Origin: Balneolia bacterium
Lineage (GTDB): Bacteria > Bacteroidota > Rhodothermia > Balneolales > Cyclonatronaceae
NCBI GenBank assembly: GCA_003567135.1
Contig: PXAI01000226.1
Span: 1 to 19,765, forward strand
Direction: 5' to 3'
DNA: 19,765 nt
Numbering within the stretch: position 1 is the stretch's first letter; each line of letters begins with the position of its first letter. Under the pieces are notes generated by a model. That model saw only the letters and a list, made by a program, of their open reading frames with translations, did not search any database and had not been told where the DNA came from. Made by a program: the position numbers and the translations under genes. This document shows, piece by piece, positions 7,001 to 16,000 of this stretch.

Positions 7001-7627
7001 TTATCGATATTTGCGGGACATCACAATTATAAGGGGGGTGATGATTGCAGTCGGGGCGAGCCACGCGATCCAGGCCGGATCGGTTGTAATATTTGTGACC
7101 AGAAAAGCGGTAATTGCGGCAATGGTAGCGCCCATCATCATCCCAAGATGTCCCCTGATTCGATCTTTGCCTGTTGAGCCGCCCTCACGAATTCGGCTGA
7201 GTTCACCCAGGGCAAAAAATCCTCCAAGCCCTCCAAAAACTATGAGGATAACACCAAAGTCGCTTCCGTTTATCATAGAAATGATGCCAATTACGATCAT
7301 TATTACGGATGTGATACCCATCAGCAGAGAACTTGTTTTTTCCTGCCAGCCGGGCGTTCCTTTTCGGTTGACGGCCAGCCTCCAGCCGGTGAACATCATG
7401 TAAAAGCTAAAAATCCCGATGAGCAGAAGAAACAGATTCGGGCGGATGATCGTCATTGGAATGGTAGTGAGAAAAACGGTGGTCATGCCGATTACAAACG
7501 TATTTCCGCTGTAGATGTGTACCTTGTGACTGCCGCCGACTGTTTTCGTCCAGATAGCCACAAATGAAGCAAACAGTGCCGCAAAACCGCCGATGATGTG
7601 GATTGTGAGCAAGGTTGAGTAGAGCAT
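7001..7627 (-). CDS. DUF2306-like multi-pass membrane protein
   Basis: The 208-residue protein is mostly hydrophobic, with about seven predicted membrane segments (roughly 7-27, 44-60, 63-82, 99-119, 125-142, 160-180 and 186-204). The pattern resembles DUF2306: HIIGGFAALF in the first helix (H10), then GGSHKVHIYSG (H34, H37), FSFYMMFTGWRLA, and RIRGHLGMMMGATIAAITAFLV (H160). The histidines at membrane boundaries are conserved in that family and have prompted suggestions of metal or heme binding, not shown here. The gene lies 71 bases downstream of the symporter gene on the same strand and may be read through from it. Function unknown; family call moderate. Confidence 0.65.
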   Translation of the reverse strand: MLYSTLLTIHIIGGFAALFASFVAIWTKTVGGSHKVHIYSGNTFVIGMTTVFLTTIPMTIIRPNLFLLLIGIFSFYMMFTGWRLAVNRKGTPGWQEKTSSLLMGITSVIMIVIGIISMINGSDFGVILIVFGGLGGFFALGELSRIREGGSTGKDRIRGHLGMMMGATIAAITAFLVTNITTDPAWIAWLAPTAIITPLIIVMSRKYR

Positions 7628-7698
7628 AGGAGAGGATTAAAATTATTTTCAGCGTTCAGTACGGTTAAATGGATTCCGGCTCAAAATGTTTCAACCGG

Positions 7699-9192
7699 TT
7701 ACTCCCCCTTCATCACCCTGAAATCTTCTTCATTGTATTCAGGTGGCTGGGTAAACAGGCTTACCAGAATTGTGATGAAAAGCGCGGAGAAAAATCCGGG
7801 GATGAGTTCGTAGGCGAGGGCGTGAAGGTAATCGGTGAGGCGCCAGATTATGGTAACGGACGCCCCGGTTATCAGGCCGGCGATGATGCCCTGTGCGGTG
7901 GTGCGTTTCCAGTAGAGCGCAAGAATGGCGGTAGGGCCAAGCGCGGCGCCGAGTCCGGCCCAGGCGAATAATACGAGCCAGAAAACGAGATCCTCAGCCA
8001 TGAATCCGATTACCAGCGCCATGATCACCAGAAATAAAACGACGCTCCGGCTGAGGAGAACCAGCGTTTTTTGCGGCACCTCCTGTCCGGCGCAGATCAT
8101 CTTTTCGTACACATCACGAACCACGCTTGAGGCCGCGACCAGAAGCTGAGAATCTGCGGATGACATTATCGCGGCGAAAATAGAGGCGAGAATCACGCCG
8201 AACAATATGGGGTGAAGGTATTCGTAGGCGAGCGCCGGAAAGAGATTTTCGGTGTCTTCGCCCGGCAGCATTGAGATTTCCGGAAAATAAACGCGGCCGG
8301 CCAGTCCGATAAACAGCGCGCCCCAGGCCATCAGCACGTTCCACACGGTTCCGGTGATGCAGGCAACGCGAAGCTGTTTTTCGTCGTCGATGGAAAGATA
8401 GCGGGAGATGATGTGCGGATTACCGGGCGAACCGAGTCCGATAGCGAGCAGCCCGATTCCCGCTCCGAGTCCGATGGCGGCAGGATCAATCAGTGTGGCA
8501 TCGAGCAGGGCAAGTTCCGAAACAACGGCCTGCCATCCGCCCAGATCCGAAATGACGATCACAGGCAGAATAACCAGCGCGAGGAGCATCAGAACGGCCT
8601 GGAGCATGTCGGTGAGGGATACGGCGAGAAAACCGCCAACCATCGTGTAGAGCATGACGATTACGGCTGTGATAAGAATTCCGGTAACCGGACTCAGGTT
8701 GAATCCGGATGCAAACGCCTTGCCACCCGCCACAAACTGCGAGGAGACATACGCCACCATAAATATGATGATGATGACCACCAGCAAAACGCGGATCAGG
8801 TTGGCGTGCGAGCCGAAGCGTTCCGCAAAAAAATCGGGAATAGTGATGCAGTCTTTTGCGCCGGCGTATCTTCTGAGGCGCCGCGCGAAATAAAGAAACA
8901 GAAAAACCTCCACGATGATGTAACCCGCAACGGCCCAAACCGCCTGCGCGCCGGTGCTCCACGCCATGCCGGTAACGCCCAGAAGCAGCCAAGCACTCCG
9001 ACCCGAAACCACCGCCGACAAAGCCACTACAAAGCGGTTGATTTTGCGCCCGCCAATAAAATACTCGCTGATTCCCTGCGACGAAAACCGAGAAGCATAT
9101 ACGCCGATACCGATTATAAGCAGCAAATATGCCACAAATGCCGCCACCGCCTGATAGTTGACGGTCAATTCGGTAAGCAGCTGTTCCTCCAT
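7699..9192 (-). CDS. Sodium:solute symporter, PutP (sodium/proline) type
   Basis: The 497-residue protein is a complete SSS-family transporter with about 13 membrane segments, predicted to import a small solute with Na+ across the inner membrane. PutP-like landmarks are SAWLLLGVTGMA (66-77), YTMVGGFLAVSLTDMLQA, GLGSPGNPHIISRYLSI, and AAIMSSADSQLLVAASSVVRDVYEK. E. coli PutP has an essential Asp55 in SDLSAWLL; here the aligned stretch is SGRSAWLL, with Gly64-Arg65 in place of Asp-Leu. Sodium coordination or substrate may therefore differ from true PutP. The start codon overlaps the stop of the small membrane peptide upstream (TGATG), so translation is probably coupled. Proline is the family default, not proven. 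Confidence 0.88.
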   Translation of the reverse strand: MEEQLLTELTVNYQAVAAFVAYLLLIIGIGVYASRFSSQGISEYFIGGRKINRFVVALSAVVSGRSAWLLLGVTGMAWSTGAQAVWAVAGYIIVEVFLFLYFARRLRRYAGAKDCITIPDFFAERFGSHANLIRVLLVVIIIIFMVAYVSSQFVAGGKAFASGFNLSPVTGILITAVIVMLYTMVGGFLAVSLTDMLQAVLMLLALVILPVIVISDLGGWQAVVSELALLDATLIDPAAIGLGAGIGLLAIGLGSPGNPHIISRYLSIDDEKQLRVACITGTVWNVLMAWGALFIGLAGRVYFPEISMLPGEDTENLFPALAYEYLHPILFGVILASIFAAIMSSADSQLLVAASSVVRDVYEKMICAGQEVPQKTLVLLSRSVVLFLVIMALVIGFMAEDLVFWLVLFAWAGLGAALGPTAILALYWKRTTAQGIIAGLITGASVTIIWRLTDYLHALAYELIPGFFSALFITILVSLFTQPPEYNEEDFRVMKGE

Positions 9193-9278
9193 CAGGTTTT
9201 CTCAAGTTTAACGAGAACGATGGACAAAATGATGATCAGCATCGGCAGCCCGAAGAGCATAAGCGTAAGTAATGACAT
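9192..9278 (-). CDS. 28-residue membrane peptide coupled to the symporter gene
   Basis: A short frame from the ATG at 9278 encodes 28 residues: a start MSLLTLMLFGLPM, a continuous hydrophobic stretch of about 22 residues, and a charged end VKLEKT. Its TGA shares one base with the symporter ATG (TGATG), the usual arrangement for translational coupling. Small single-span subunits are known for some secondary transporters, such as MetS for NSS-type methionine/alanine importers and small accessory peptides of some symporters. This peptide has the right size, topology and position for such a partner. It shows no specific motif I recognise, and it could instead be only a leader peptide that delivers ribosomes to the symporter start. 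Confidence 0.6.
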   Translation of the reverse strand: MSLLTLMLFGLPMLIIILSIVLVKLEKT

Positions 9279-9400
9279 GCAGCGGAATATTGGTTTATGG
9301 ATACTGACGGAAAAAGGAAAGTTTTGGTAAAAAAATCAAGTAGTGTGGTTAGTTAATTGTCTTAATATGTGTATTGGAAAAGGTATAAATCACGGAGAAT

Positions 9401-9442
9401 CAAATCTGTAGGTGCAGGGCATGGCCTGCACCTACAGATTTG
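9401..9442. repeat. Perfect 18-bp-arm palindrome, REP-like
   Basis: CAAATCTGTAGGTGCAGG (9401-9418) and its exact complement (9425-9442) flank the 6-base loop GCATGG. The element sits alone between the divergent symporter and tetR genes. The GTAGGTGCAGG...CCTGCACCTAC core resembles dispersed intergenic palindromes (REP-like) of many bacteria. No T-tract follows, so a simple terminator is less likely, although it may insulate the divergent promoters. Confidence 0.65.
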
Positions 9443-9491
9443 GTAATCAAGAAAATCATGGTCAGGGTGAATTATTTAAAATAAAATAGTG

Positions 9492-9519
9492 TTGTTCATC
9501 ACGAATGTTTTTAACTTTG
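9492..9519 (+). promoter_or_regulatory. Bacteroidota-type promoter of the tetR-efflux operon
   Basis: TTG at 9492-9494 is followed after 17 bases by TAACTTTG (9512-9519), an exact match to the TAnnTTTG -7 element of Bacteroidota. Transcription would begin near 9525, about 30 bases ahead of the tetR ATG. The operator candidate starts inside the -7 box, so a bound repressor would block RNA polymerase. Confidence 0.6.
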
Positions 9520-9542
9520 AGTCAGTTTCTGACTACGAGTCA
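9518..9542 (+). promoter_or_regulatory. Candidate TetR operator with overlapping palindromes
   Basis: Two perfect palindromes share a half-site: AGTCAG-TTT-CTGACT (9520-9534) and TGACT-ACG-AGTCA (9530-9542, i.e. TGAC-N5-GTCA). They overlap the -7 box and the expected transcription start of the tetR gene. This position fits autorepression by the TetR protein encoded 15 bases downstream. Confidence 0.6.
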
Positions 9543-9556
9543 TTTTTTTAAAACGC

Positions 9557-10237
9557 ATGAGCAGTAAATCACGTAAAGAACGCGAAAAAGAGCAGCGCCG
9601 GGAGCAGATTCTCGATGCGGCCGAACAGATCTTCATTGAGAAGGGGCTGGAATCAGTCCGTATGGACGAAGTGGCTGAAAAAGCTGAACTCAGCAAGGGA
9701 ACGCTTTATCTCTACTTTAAAAACAAGAACGAAGTAGCTTTGGGCGTGTACATCCGCGGATTAATGGTCATTCACCAGATCATGGCAGATGAGTTGGCTA
9801 ACCCCGGAACGGGCATGGAGCTGATGAAACGTATGGTTCAGGTGTTTTTCCGTTTCAGCGATGAGCATCCGCACCATTTTAGTTTACTGGTTTATTTTGA
9901 AAGTGCAGGAATTGATACGCTGGAAGAACTGAAAAACACGCGTACCATGAACATGTGCAACGAGTTAGGGGCTAAGCTTCACCAGTATATAAGGCGTGCC
10001 ATTCAGATCGGAATTCAGGATGGAAGCATCCGCCCGGATGTAGGTATTGACAGCACTGCTATTCAGATTCTGGCTTCCATCCGCGGACTAATTCAACTTT
10101 CCAGTTTTCATGAGCGCGGCGTGTTCATGGCTCCAATGCTGGATAGTCTTGGCGTGGGCATTCAGCGGCTGATCGACGATTACTTCAAATTTTTGCTGCT
10201 CGCGCTAAGTCCGGATAAAAATGACCGGAAGTCATAA
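9557..10237 (+). CDS. TetR/AcrR-family repressor of the adjacent efflux operon
   Basis: The 226-residue protein has the TetR DNA-binding domain at its N-terminus: RREQILDAAEQIFIEKGLESVRMDEVAEKA followed by the recognition helix SKGTLYLYFKNKNEV (helix-turn-helix about 37-56). The remainder is the helical ligand-binding and dimerisation domain, which I cannot assign to a ligand. The start at 9557 matches the domain start and is preceded by a recognisable promoter and operator. The gene is first in a plus-strand run with tolC-like, adaptor and RND genes, which marks it as the local repressor released by a pump substrate (inference). Confidence 0.93.
   Translation: MSSKSRKEREKEQRREQILDAAEQIFIEKGLESVRMDEVAEKAELSKGTLYLYFKNKNEVALGVYIRGLMVIHQIMADELANPGTGMELMKRMVQVFFRFSDEHPHHFSLLVYFESAGIDTLEELKNTRTMNMCNELGAKLHQYIRRAIQIGIQDGSIRPDVGIDSTAIQILASIRGLIQLSSFHERGVFMAPMLDSLGVGIQRLIDDYFKFLLLALSPDKNDRKS
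10222..10234 (+). promoter_or_regulatory. Second TGAC-N5-GTCA site ahead of the tolC-like gene
   Basis: TGACCGGAAGTCA repeats the half-sites and spacing of the site at 9530-9542. It overlaps the last codons of tetR, about 85 bases before the tolC-like start. It may be a second operator for the pump genes. It lies in coding sequence and could be chance. Confidence 0.35.
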
Positions 10238-10318
10238 AATTTTGAAACAACTCAACACTACGTGCGTAGAGCACCCTCATAATCTTATCAAAACAGAACT
10301 CAGATTCTAATTATTGAC

Positions 10319-11890
10319 ATGGGAAAAACCCAAATTATAGTAATAGCACTTTTAATCGCGCTTATTCCTGCCGCAGCTTTATCACAGCAGACAATCGAAG
10401 GACAGGATCAGCTTACCATTTCTCTTGAGGAAGCGATTGAAATCGCGCTGGTAAACAATCACATGCTCCGCAGAGGTGCGCTGGATATCGAAACTGCAGA
10501 CGCTCAAATCCGTGAGGCCTGGGGACAGGTTTATCCTCAGGTATCATTTGGCGGAAACTACACCAGAAACGTGCGATCCCCCGATCCTTTTGCCGGTTCA
10601 GATGCCGGCAGTTTTTTTGAGGGACTCGGCGCAATCGAGTGGCTGGCGTTTAACGAACGCGCCCGAACCGACGGCGATCCATCCACAGATCCGATCCCCT
10701 TTGATGAATTCATGGACCGGCAGCAGCAAGGTTATCAGGAAGCCGGCGTTTCCGTGCCGGGCAGCGGCGATAACATCTTCGCAGTGGACAATCAGTTTCA
10801 GTTTGGGCTGTCGGTATCACAGGCGCTGTATAACGGAAGCGCGTTTGCCGCCATTCGCGGGGCGCGTCAGCTTCGTGAGGTAAACGAAGATCAGCTCAGG
10901 CGCGAAGAGCACGAGGTGGTTAACCAGATCACCGAAACGTTTTACGGAGCGCTGCTTACTCAGGAGCAAACCAGAGTTTTACGCACCAGCGCAGAGCGTC
11001 TCAGGCGCACCGTTGAGGAAATCAACATTTCAGTTCGTGAAGGCGTTTTATCGAAATTCGACCGCACGAGCGCTGAAGTTGAGCTGGTAAACCTGGAAAC
11101 GCAGCTGATCGAAGCCGAAAATCAGGCGCGAATTGCAGTGAGAGGACTTGCGCTTCAGCTCGGTATTCCGATCCGCACCGCTCTTGAACTGCGCGGCGAA
11201 CTGGCGTATGACGATTCCATGACGCCCGACATGCTCGATGCCGATGAAGCCTACATACTCGCCAAATCACAACGTCCGGATGTAAGCCAGGCGAACAATG
11301 CCATCGACCTGCTGCGCGTACAGCGGAACATTACCCGCTCGCGCCATTTTCCGGTAGTCAGCGCATTTGCTGATTACGCCTATCTCGGAAACGTGCCGGA
11401 TAATCGTCAGGTCATAAATCAGGTTCAGGGGCAGGATTTCACCTACGAAACCTCAAACCGCGGATTTTTCAATGACGCGTACTGGGATCAGTCATTTGCC
11501 GTGGGAATCCGCATGAACTGGAGCATTTTTACAGGATTTCAAACCCGCCGCCAGATCCAGCAAAATACAATCGCAATCCGCCAGGCTCAGATTGATTACG
11601 ATTTTCTCGAAAATGCGATCTATCTCGAGATAGATCAGGCTATTCGTGATCTGGAAACAGCCTATCGCAGGATTATGAGCCAGCAGCGAAACATTGAGCA
11701 GGCCGAACTTAACTACGAGTTTTCCCGTACCCGCCTGAGAGAAGGGGTCGGCACTCCGCTTGAGGAGCGTCAGGCTTCATCGCTGCTCGATCAGAGTAAA
11801 CTCAACTACCTGGCGGCAGTTTACGATTTTGTAACCGCGAAAAGCCGCTATGAAAAAGCAATCGGCACACCCATCCAAAACAGATTTTAA
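10319..11890 (+). CDS. TolC-family outer-membrane efflux channel
   Basis: The 523-residue protein has a signal peptide (MGKTQIIVIALLIALIPAAALS, cut before QQ) and two OEP repeats. These begin near ISLEEAIEIALVNNHMLRRGALD (about 34-57) and near DEAYILAKSQRPDVSQANNAID (second half). It would form the trimeric beta-barrel and periplasmic tunnel that carries substrate across the outer membrane. The long helical segments rich in Glu, Arg, Gln and Ala are typical. A roughly 60-residue hydrophilic insertion (about 85-155) in the first repeat is longer than in E. coli TolC and is common in Bacteroidota members. It follows tetR by 81 bases and precedes the adaptor by 26. Confidence 0.95.
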   Translation: MGKTQIIVIALLIALIPAAALSQQTIEGQDQLTISLEEAIEIALVNNHMLRRGALDIETADAQIREAWGQVYPQVSFGGNYTRNVRSPDPFAGSDAGSFFEGLGAIEWLAFNERARTDGDPSTDPIPFDEFMDRQQQGYQEAGVSVPGSGDNIFAVDNQFQFGLSVSQALYNGSAFAAIRGARQLREVNEDQLRREEHEVVNQITETFYGALLTQEQTRVLRTSAERLRRTVEEINISVREGVLSKFDRTSAEVELVNLETQLIEAENQARIAVRGLALQLGIPIRTALELRGELAYDDSMTPDMLDADEAYILAKSQRPDVSQANNAIDLLRVQRNITRSRHFPVVSAFADYAYLGNVPDNRQVINQVQGQDFTYETSNRGFFNDAYWDQSFAVGIRMNWSIFTGFQTRRQIQQNTIAIRQAQIDYDFLENAIYLEIDQAIRDLETAYRRIMSQQRNIEQAELNYEFSRTRLREGVGTPLEERQASSLLDQSKLNYLAAVYDFVTAKSRYEKAIGTPIQNRF

Positions 11891-11916
11891 TCAGCTTACT
11901 GAACACTATTAAGAAC

Positions 11917-13035
11917 ATGAAAAACAGATTTAACATTATTATTCTCCTGATGGCTACGGCAATGCTGGCGTCGGCCTGTGAAAACGGCGAAGAAACGGAG
12001 GCAAACGGTAATCAGGATCGTGTGCGGCAGGTGGCCGTTGAGACGATAACCGTTGAGCGCGATTCGTTTGAGGATTTCATCCGCGTGAGTGGCGTGATCG
12101 AAGCGCTCGAAGACGCCGTGGTTTCATCTGAAGCCTCAGGACGCATTCTGGAAATTGCTGATCTGGGTTCATCGTTTCAGCGTGGCCAGGTAGTGGCACG
12201 GCTCGATGACCGCGCGGTCAGAGCGGGATATCAGGCCGCAAAAACGGCGTACGAGCTGGCCGACGATACGTTCAACCGGCTGAATGCGCTCTACGCAGAT
12301 TCCATCATCAGCACGCAGGATTTCAACAATGCGCGCGCCCAGCGTGATCAGGCCAAAGCTCAGCTTGAGCAGGCCGAAAAGCAGCTGGAGGATACCCGAA
12401 TCGTGGCACCGTTCAGCGGACGCGTTGAGGAGCGGATGGTTCGCACGGGAGAGCTTATCAATCCCGGAATGCCTGTTTTTAGACTTGTAAACACAAACCG
12501 TGTACGCGCTGCTGCCGGAATTCCGGAGCGTTTTTCGAATGACATCAGGGAAGGAACGCCGGTTCGTCTGGTCAACCGCACCAACGGAACCATGGAGCGG
12601 AGTTCAAGCATCACGTTTTCAGGGAATGTGGTTGATCCCGATACCAGGACGTACAAAATCGAGGCAGAGTTTTCGAATCCGGAAGGCATCATCAAGCCTG
12701 AAATGGTCGTTGATATGCACGTACTCAGAAGAACGATTGAGGATGCGCTGATCATACCAAGAACCGCGATTGTGCGGGATGAAGAGGGCGCCAGCGTATT
12801 TGTGGTGCGCGAGGAAGACGGACGAAAACTGGCGCGGCTGGTTAGCATTCGTACCGGCGACGCATCCGGAGCTTTTATCGAAATTACCGAAGGCCTGAGT
12901 GACGGTGACGAAGTGGTCGTCTCGGGGATGAACAATTTATCTGCGGGGGATCGTGTGAACGTGCTGAGAAACCGTTCGAGCGAGCGCTTTACCACAGATG
13001 TTCAGGAAACAAATGCCAACCGAATTACCTATTAA
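11917..13035 (+). CDS. RND efflux periplasmic adaptor (membrane fusion protein), lipoprotein
   Basis: The 372-residue protein is the adaptor that bridges pump and outer-membrane channel. It starts with a lipoprotein signal ending in the lipobox LASAC, so Cys21 should be lipidated. The lipoyl-like halves are at about 63-98 (VVSSEASGRILEI...G..V.RGQVVARLDD) and 160-190 (TRIVAPFSGRVEERMVRTGELINPG). Between them lies an alpha-helical hairpin (about 100-160) rich in Ala, Gln and Glu. The beta-barrel and membrane-proximal domains follow, with PRTAIVRDEEGASVFVV characteristic of AcrA-like proteins. It sits between tolC-like and RND genes, 24 bases ahead of the latter. Confidence 0.95.
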   Translation: MKNRFNIIILLMATAMLASACENGEETEANGNQDRVRQVAVETITVERDSFEDFIRVSGVIEALEDAVVSSEASGRILEIADLGSSFQRGQVVARLDDRAVRAGYQAAKTAYELADDTFNRLNALYADSIISTQDFNNARAQRDQAKAQLEQAEKQLEDTRIVAPFSGRVEERMVRTGELINPGMPVFRLVNTNRVRAAAGIPERFSNDIREGTPVRLVNRTNGTMERSSSITFSGNVVDPDTRTYKIEAEFSNPEGIIKPEMVVDMHVLRRTIEDALIIPRTAIVRDEEGASVFVVREEDGRKLARLVSIRTGDASGAFIEITEGLSDGDEVVVSGMNNLSAGDRVNVLRNRSSERFTTDVQETNANRITY

Positions 13036-13059
13036 TACAGAGGCGAAATCAGGCCTGAT

Positions 13060-16000
13060 ATGAAATTAACCGAAATTACGCTTAAGAACAGAACGGTGGT
13101 GGTAGCCCTCGCGATCATACTCGTGATGGCCGGTTTTTACAGCTACAGCACCATCCCCAAAGAATCCAATCCGCAGGTTGATATTCCGGTATTTATCGTA
13201 ACGACCATCTATCCCGGAATCAGCCCGACTGATATGGAGGCGCTTGTTACGCAGCCGATTGAGCGGGAACTGCAGGGGATTAACGGAGTGACGGATATCC
13301 GCTCAACGACGCTCGAAAGCGTGAGCAGCGTGGTGGTCGAGTTTGATCTGGATGTGCCCAACAGCGAAGCGAGCCAGCGTGTGCGCGAACGTGTGGATAT
13401 CGCCCGGGCAGATCTCCCGCCGGATGTGGAGGAACCAATCATTCTGGAAATCGATCTGGATGATCTCATGCCGGTGCTTACCGTAAACCTCGCCGCGGAT
13501 TATCCGCTGACCCGCCTCACCGAAGTGGCTGAACGCCTCCAGGATGAGCTCGAAACCGTAAGCGGTGTCCGCGAAGTGGAGATGATCGGTCAGACAGAAC
13601 GCGAAGTTCAGGTAAATGTGGATATTGCCAAATTAAACGGCTACGGACTCACATTCGGACATCTCGTAAATGCCATCCAGAATCAGAATCTGACCATTCC
13701 CGGTGGTACGATCGACATCGACCGCATGAGTTATCTCGTTCGGGTTAGCGGCGAGTTTGATGATCCGCTTGAAATCAACGATTTGGTTGTTGCCAGGCCG
13801 ATGGGGGAAGGCCCGCAGGGTCCGGGTCTGGTTTACATGAGGGATGTGGCCGAGGTGATATTCGGGTTTAAAGAACGCGAAAGTTTTTCCAGGCTTCGCG
13901 CGTATAAAGTGGATGAAGGCGGACGGATGGTTGAGGTAGATGATGCCGATATTCAGGATTTGCAGGTGATCAGCCTTAACCTGAAAAAGCGTCCCGGACT
14001 GAATATTCTGGAAACAGCACAGGAGGTGTATGATCTTCTCGAAGAATATGCGCTTCCAACGGGAACGAGTGTGATTATTACGGGGGATCAGAGCGAGGAT
14101 GTTGTTCAGCTGATTTCTGATCTTGAAAACAGCATCATCAGCGGGATGCTTTTTGTAATTCTGGTGCTGGTCTTTTTCCTGGGTGTTCGAAACGCGCTGC
14201 TCGTAGGAACGGCGGTGCCGCTATCTATTTTGGTAGGATTTATCGTGCTGCTGGCACTGGGTTACACCGCCAACTTTATCATCCTGTTCAGCCTCATTAT
14301 CGCGCTTGGCCTTTTGGTGGATAATTCGATTGTGGTCGTGGAGAATATCTACCGGTACCGCGAGCTGGGCTATGAACGGTTCGATGCCGCCAAACGCGGC
14401 GCGGATGAAGTCGGTTACGCGCTGATTGCGGCCACATCCACACTGCTTGCGGCGTTTATCCCCATGACCTTCTGGCCGGGTGTAATCGGTCAGTTTATGG
14501 GATATCTGCCCCTCACGCTGATCATTGTTCTGATCTGTTCGCTCTTTATCGCGCTTGTGATTTATCCGGTGCTTACCGGATATCTGGTTCGATTGGATAC
14601 CGAAGAGAAAAAGAAAAAACCGGCTTTCGTAAAAGGAATTCTGATCGGGCTTCTGCTATTGGCGATGATTTCCGTTGGTGCCGCAAACTGGATTACGCTG
14701 GTGGTTTCTCTGCTCGTGGTGATCTTCTTTGTGGGCAGTTACAAGCTGATTATCAAGCCGGCTTCGAAAGGATTCAATGAGAAAACGATGCCGCAGATTC
14801 TCGAAATCTACGAGTCGTTTCTGAAATGGATGCTCTGGCGTGATTATACCGTCAGTCTTGCAATGCTTCGCAACACACTTGCACTGGGTTCCATTGCCGG
14901 AGGCGCGCTGCTTGCGATCCTCGGAGGGCTCTTTTCTCTTTTTTCACCATTTGGTTCAATCATTGCGATGGCCGGCGGAGCTCTGGCCGTGTTCGGGATT
15001 ATCCTGTCGCTGCTTCACTCGCTTGAGGCCATTTATCGCGGTGGATTTTACTCCATTCTGGCCGGTATAGCGCTCGTTGCACTTGTCAGCACGATACTGT
15101 TTGTTGTTTCACTTGGAAACACCGTGGAGCCGCTCGTCTGGATGGTGCTTCTGGCACTTCCCGCAATCATGATTGTAGTTGGACTGATCGGGATGCTGCT
15201 CAGCGGCGGACGACCGCTATTCCTAACCGACAACCGCGCGCTGCTGCTCAACAGCGTAATGGGGGTTTTTATCGGGATTTTTGCCCTCAACGCGATTATC
15301 CCAACCGGGCAGGAATTTTTCCCATCTACTGATCCGAGTTCAATTGTTATTGATCTGGAAGGGCCGATCGGGATGAATGTGTATGCGAGTAACGAAATTG
15401 CGCAGGAAGTTCAGAACCGCATTTACAAGCTGATTGATGAAGACCCGAAAGTGAAGGCGAACATCGAAATCGTGCAGACAAGCGTGGGCGTTGCCGGAGA
15501 CGTCTTTTTCGGAGGATCGCCGCAGCCGAGCCCTGAACTTTCGCGGATTAACATCAACCTGGTTGATTACGGCGATCGTGTGGAATCATCCGCCAAAACA
15601 ATGACCAAAATCAGGCAGGCGGTGGGCGAAATTCCCGATATGATCGTCAAAATTGAGGGTGAGCAGCAGGGTCCGCCAACCGGGCCTCCGGTAAATATTG
15701 AGGTTTCCGGTGAGGATTTCGATGAGATTGTTAGAATCAGCAGAGAGATTACGCAGATTCTGAACGATGCGGCATCATCCGGCGATATTCCCGGTTTGGT
15801 TGACATCAGAAATAACGTCAGCGGGGGGCTTCCCGAATACCGCGTCCGTATTGATTACGAAAAAGCGAGCCGTCTCGGCCTCAGTGTTGCTGATATCGCA
15901 CAGACCATCCGGATTGCCAATAACGGCCTTGAGACGAGCAAATGGCGCGACGGCGAGGATGAGTACGATATCGTGGTGAGATTGCGTCCCGAAGACAGGC

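Noticed and set aside
8413..9330. Plus-strand 305-residue open frame opposite the symporter
   Set aside because: The opposite strand encodes a complete PutP-type transporter; the plus-strand product is a low-complexity, Arg/Asn/His-rich sequence with no domain signature.
10258..10269. Small inverted repeat CTACG-TG-CGTAG between tetR and the tolC-like gene
   Set aside because: Five-bp arms are too short to separate from chance, and they do not match the TGAC-N5-GTCA sites.
12360..12995. Minus-strand 211-residue open frame
   Set aside because: It is antisense to the efflux adaptor; Ser/Thr-rich composition is typical of a shadow frame.
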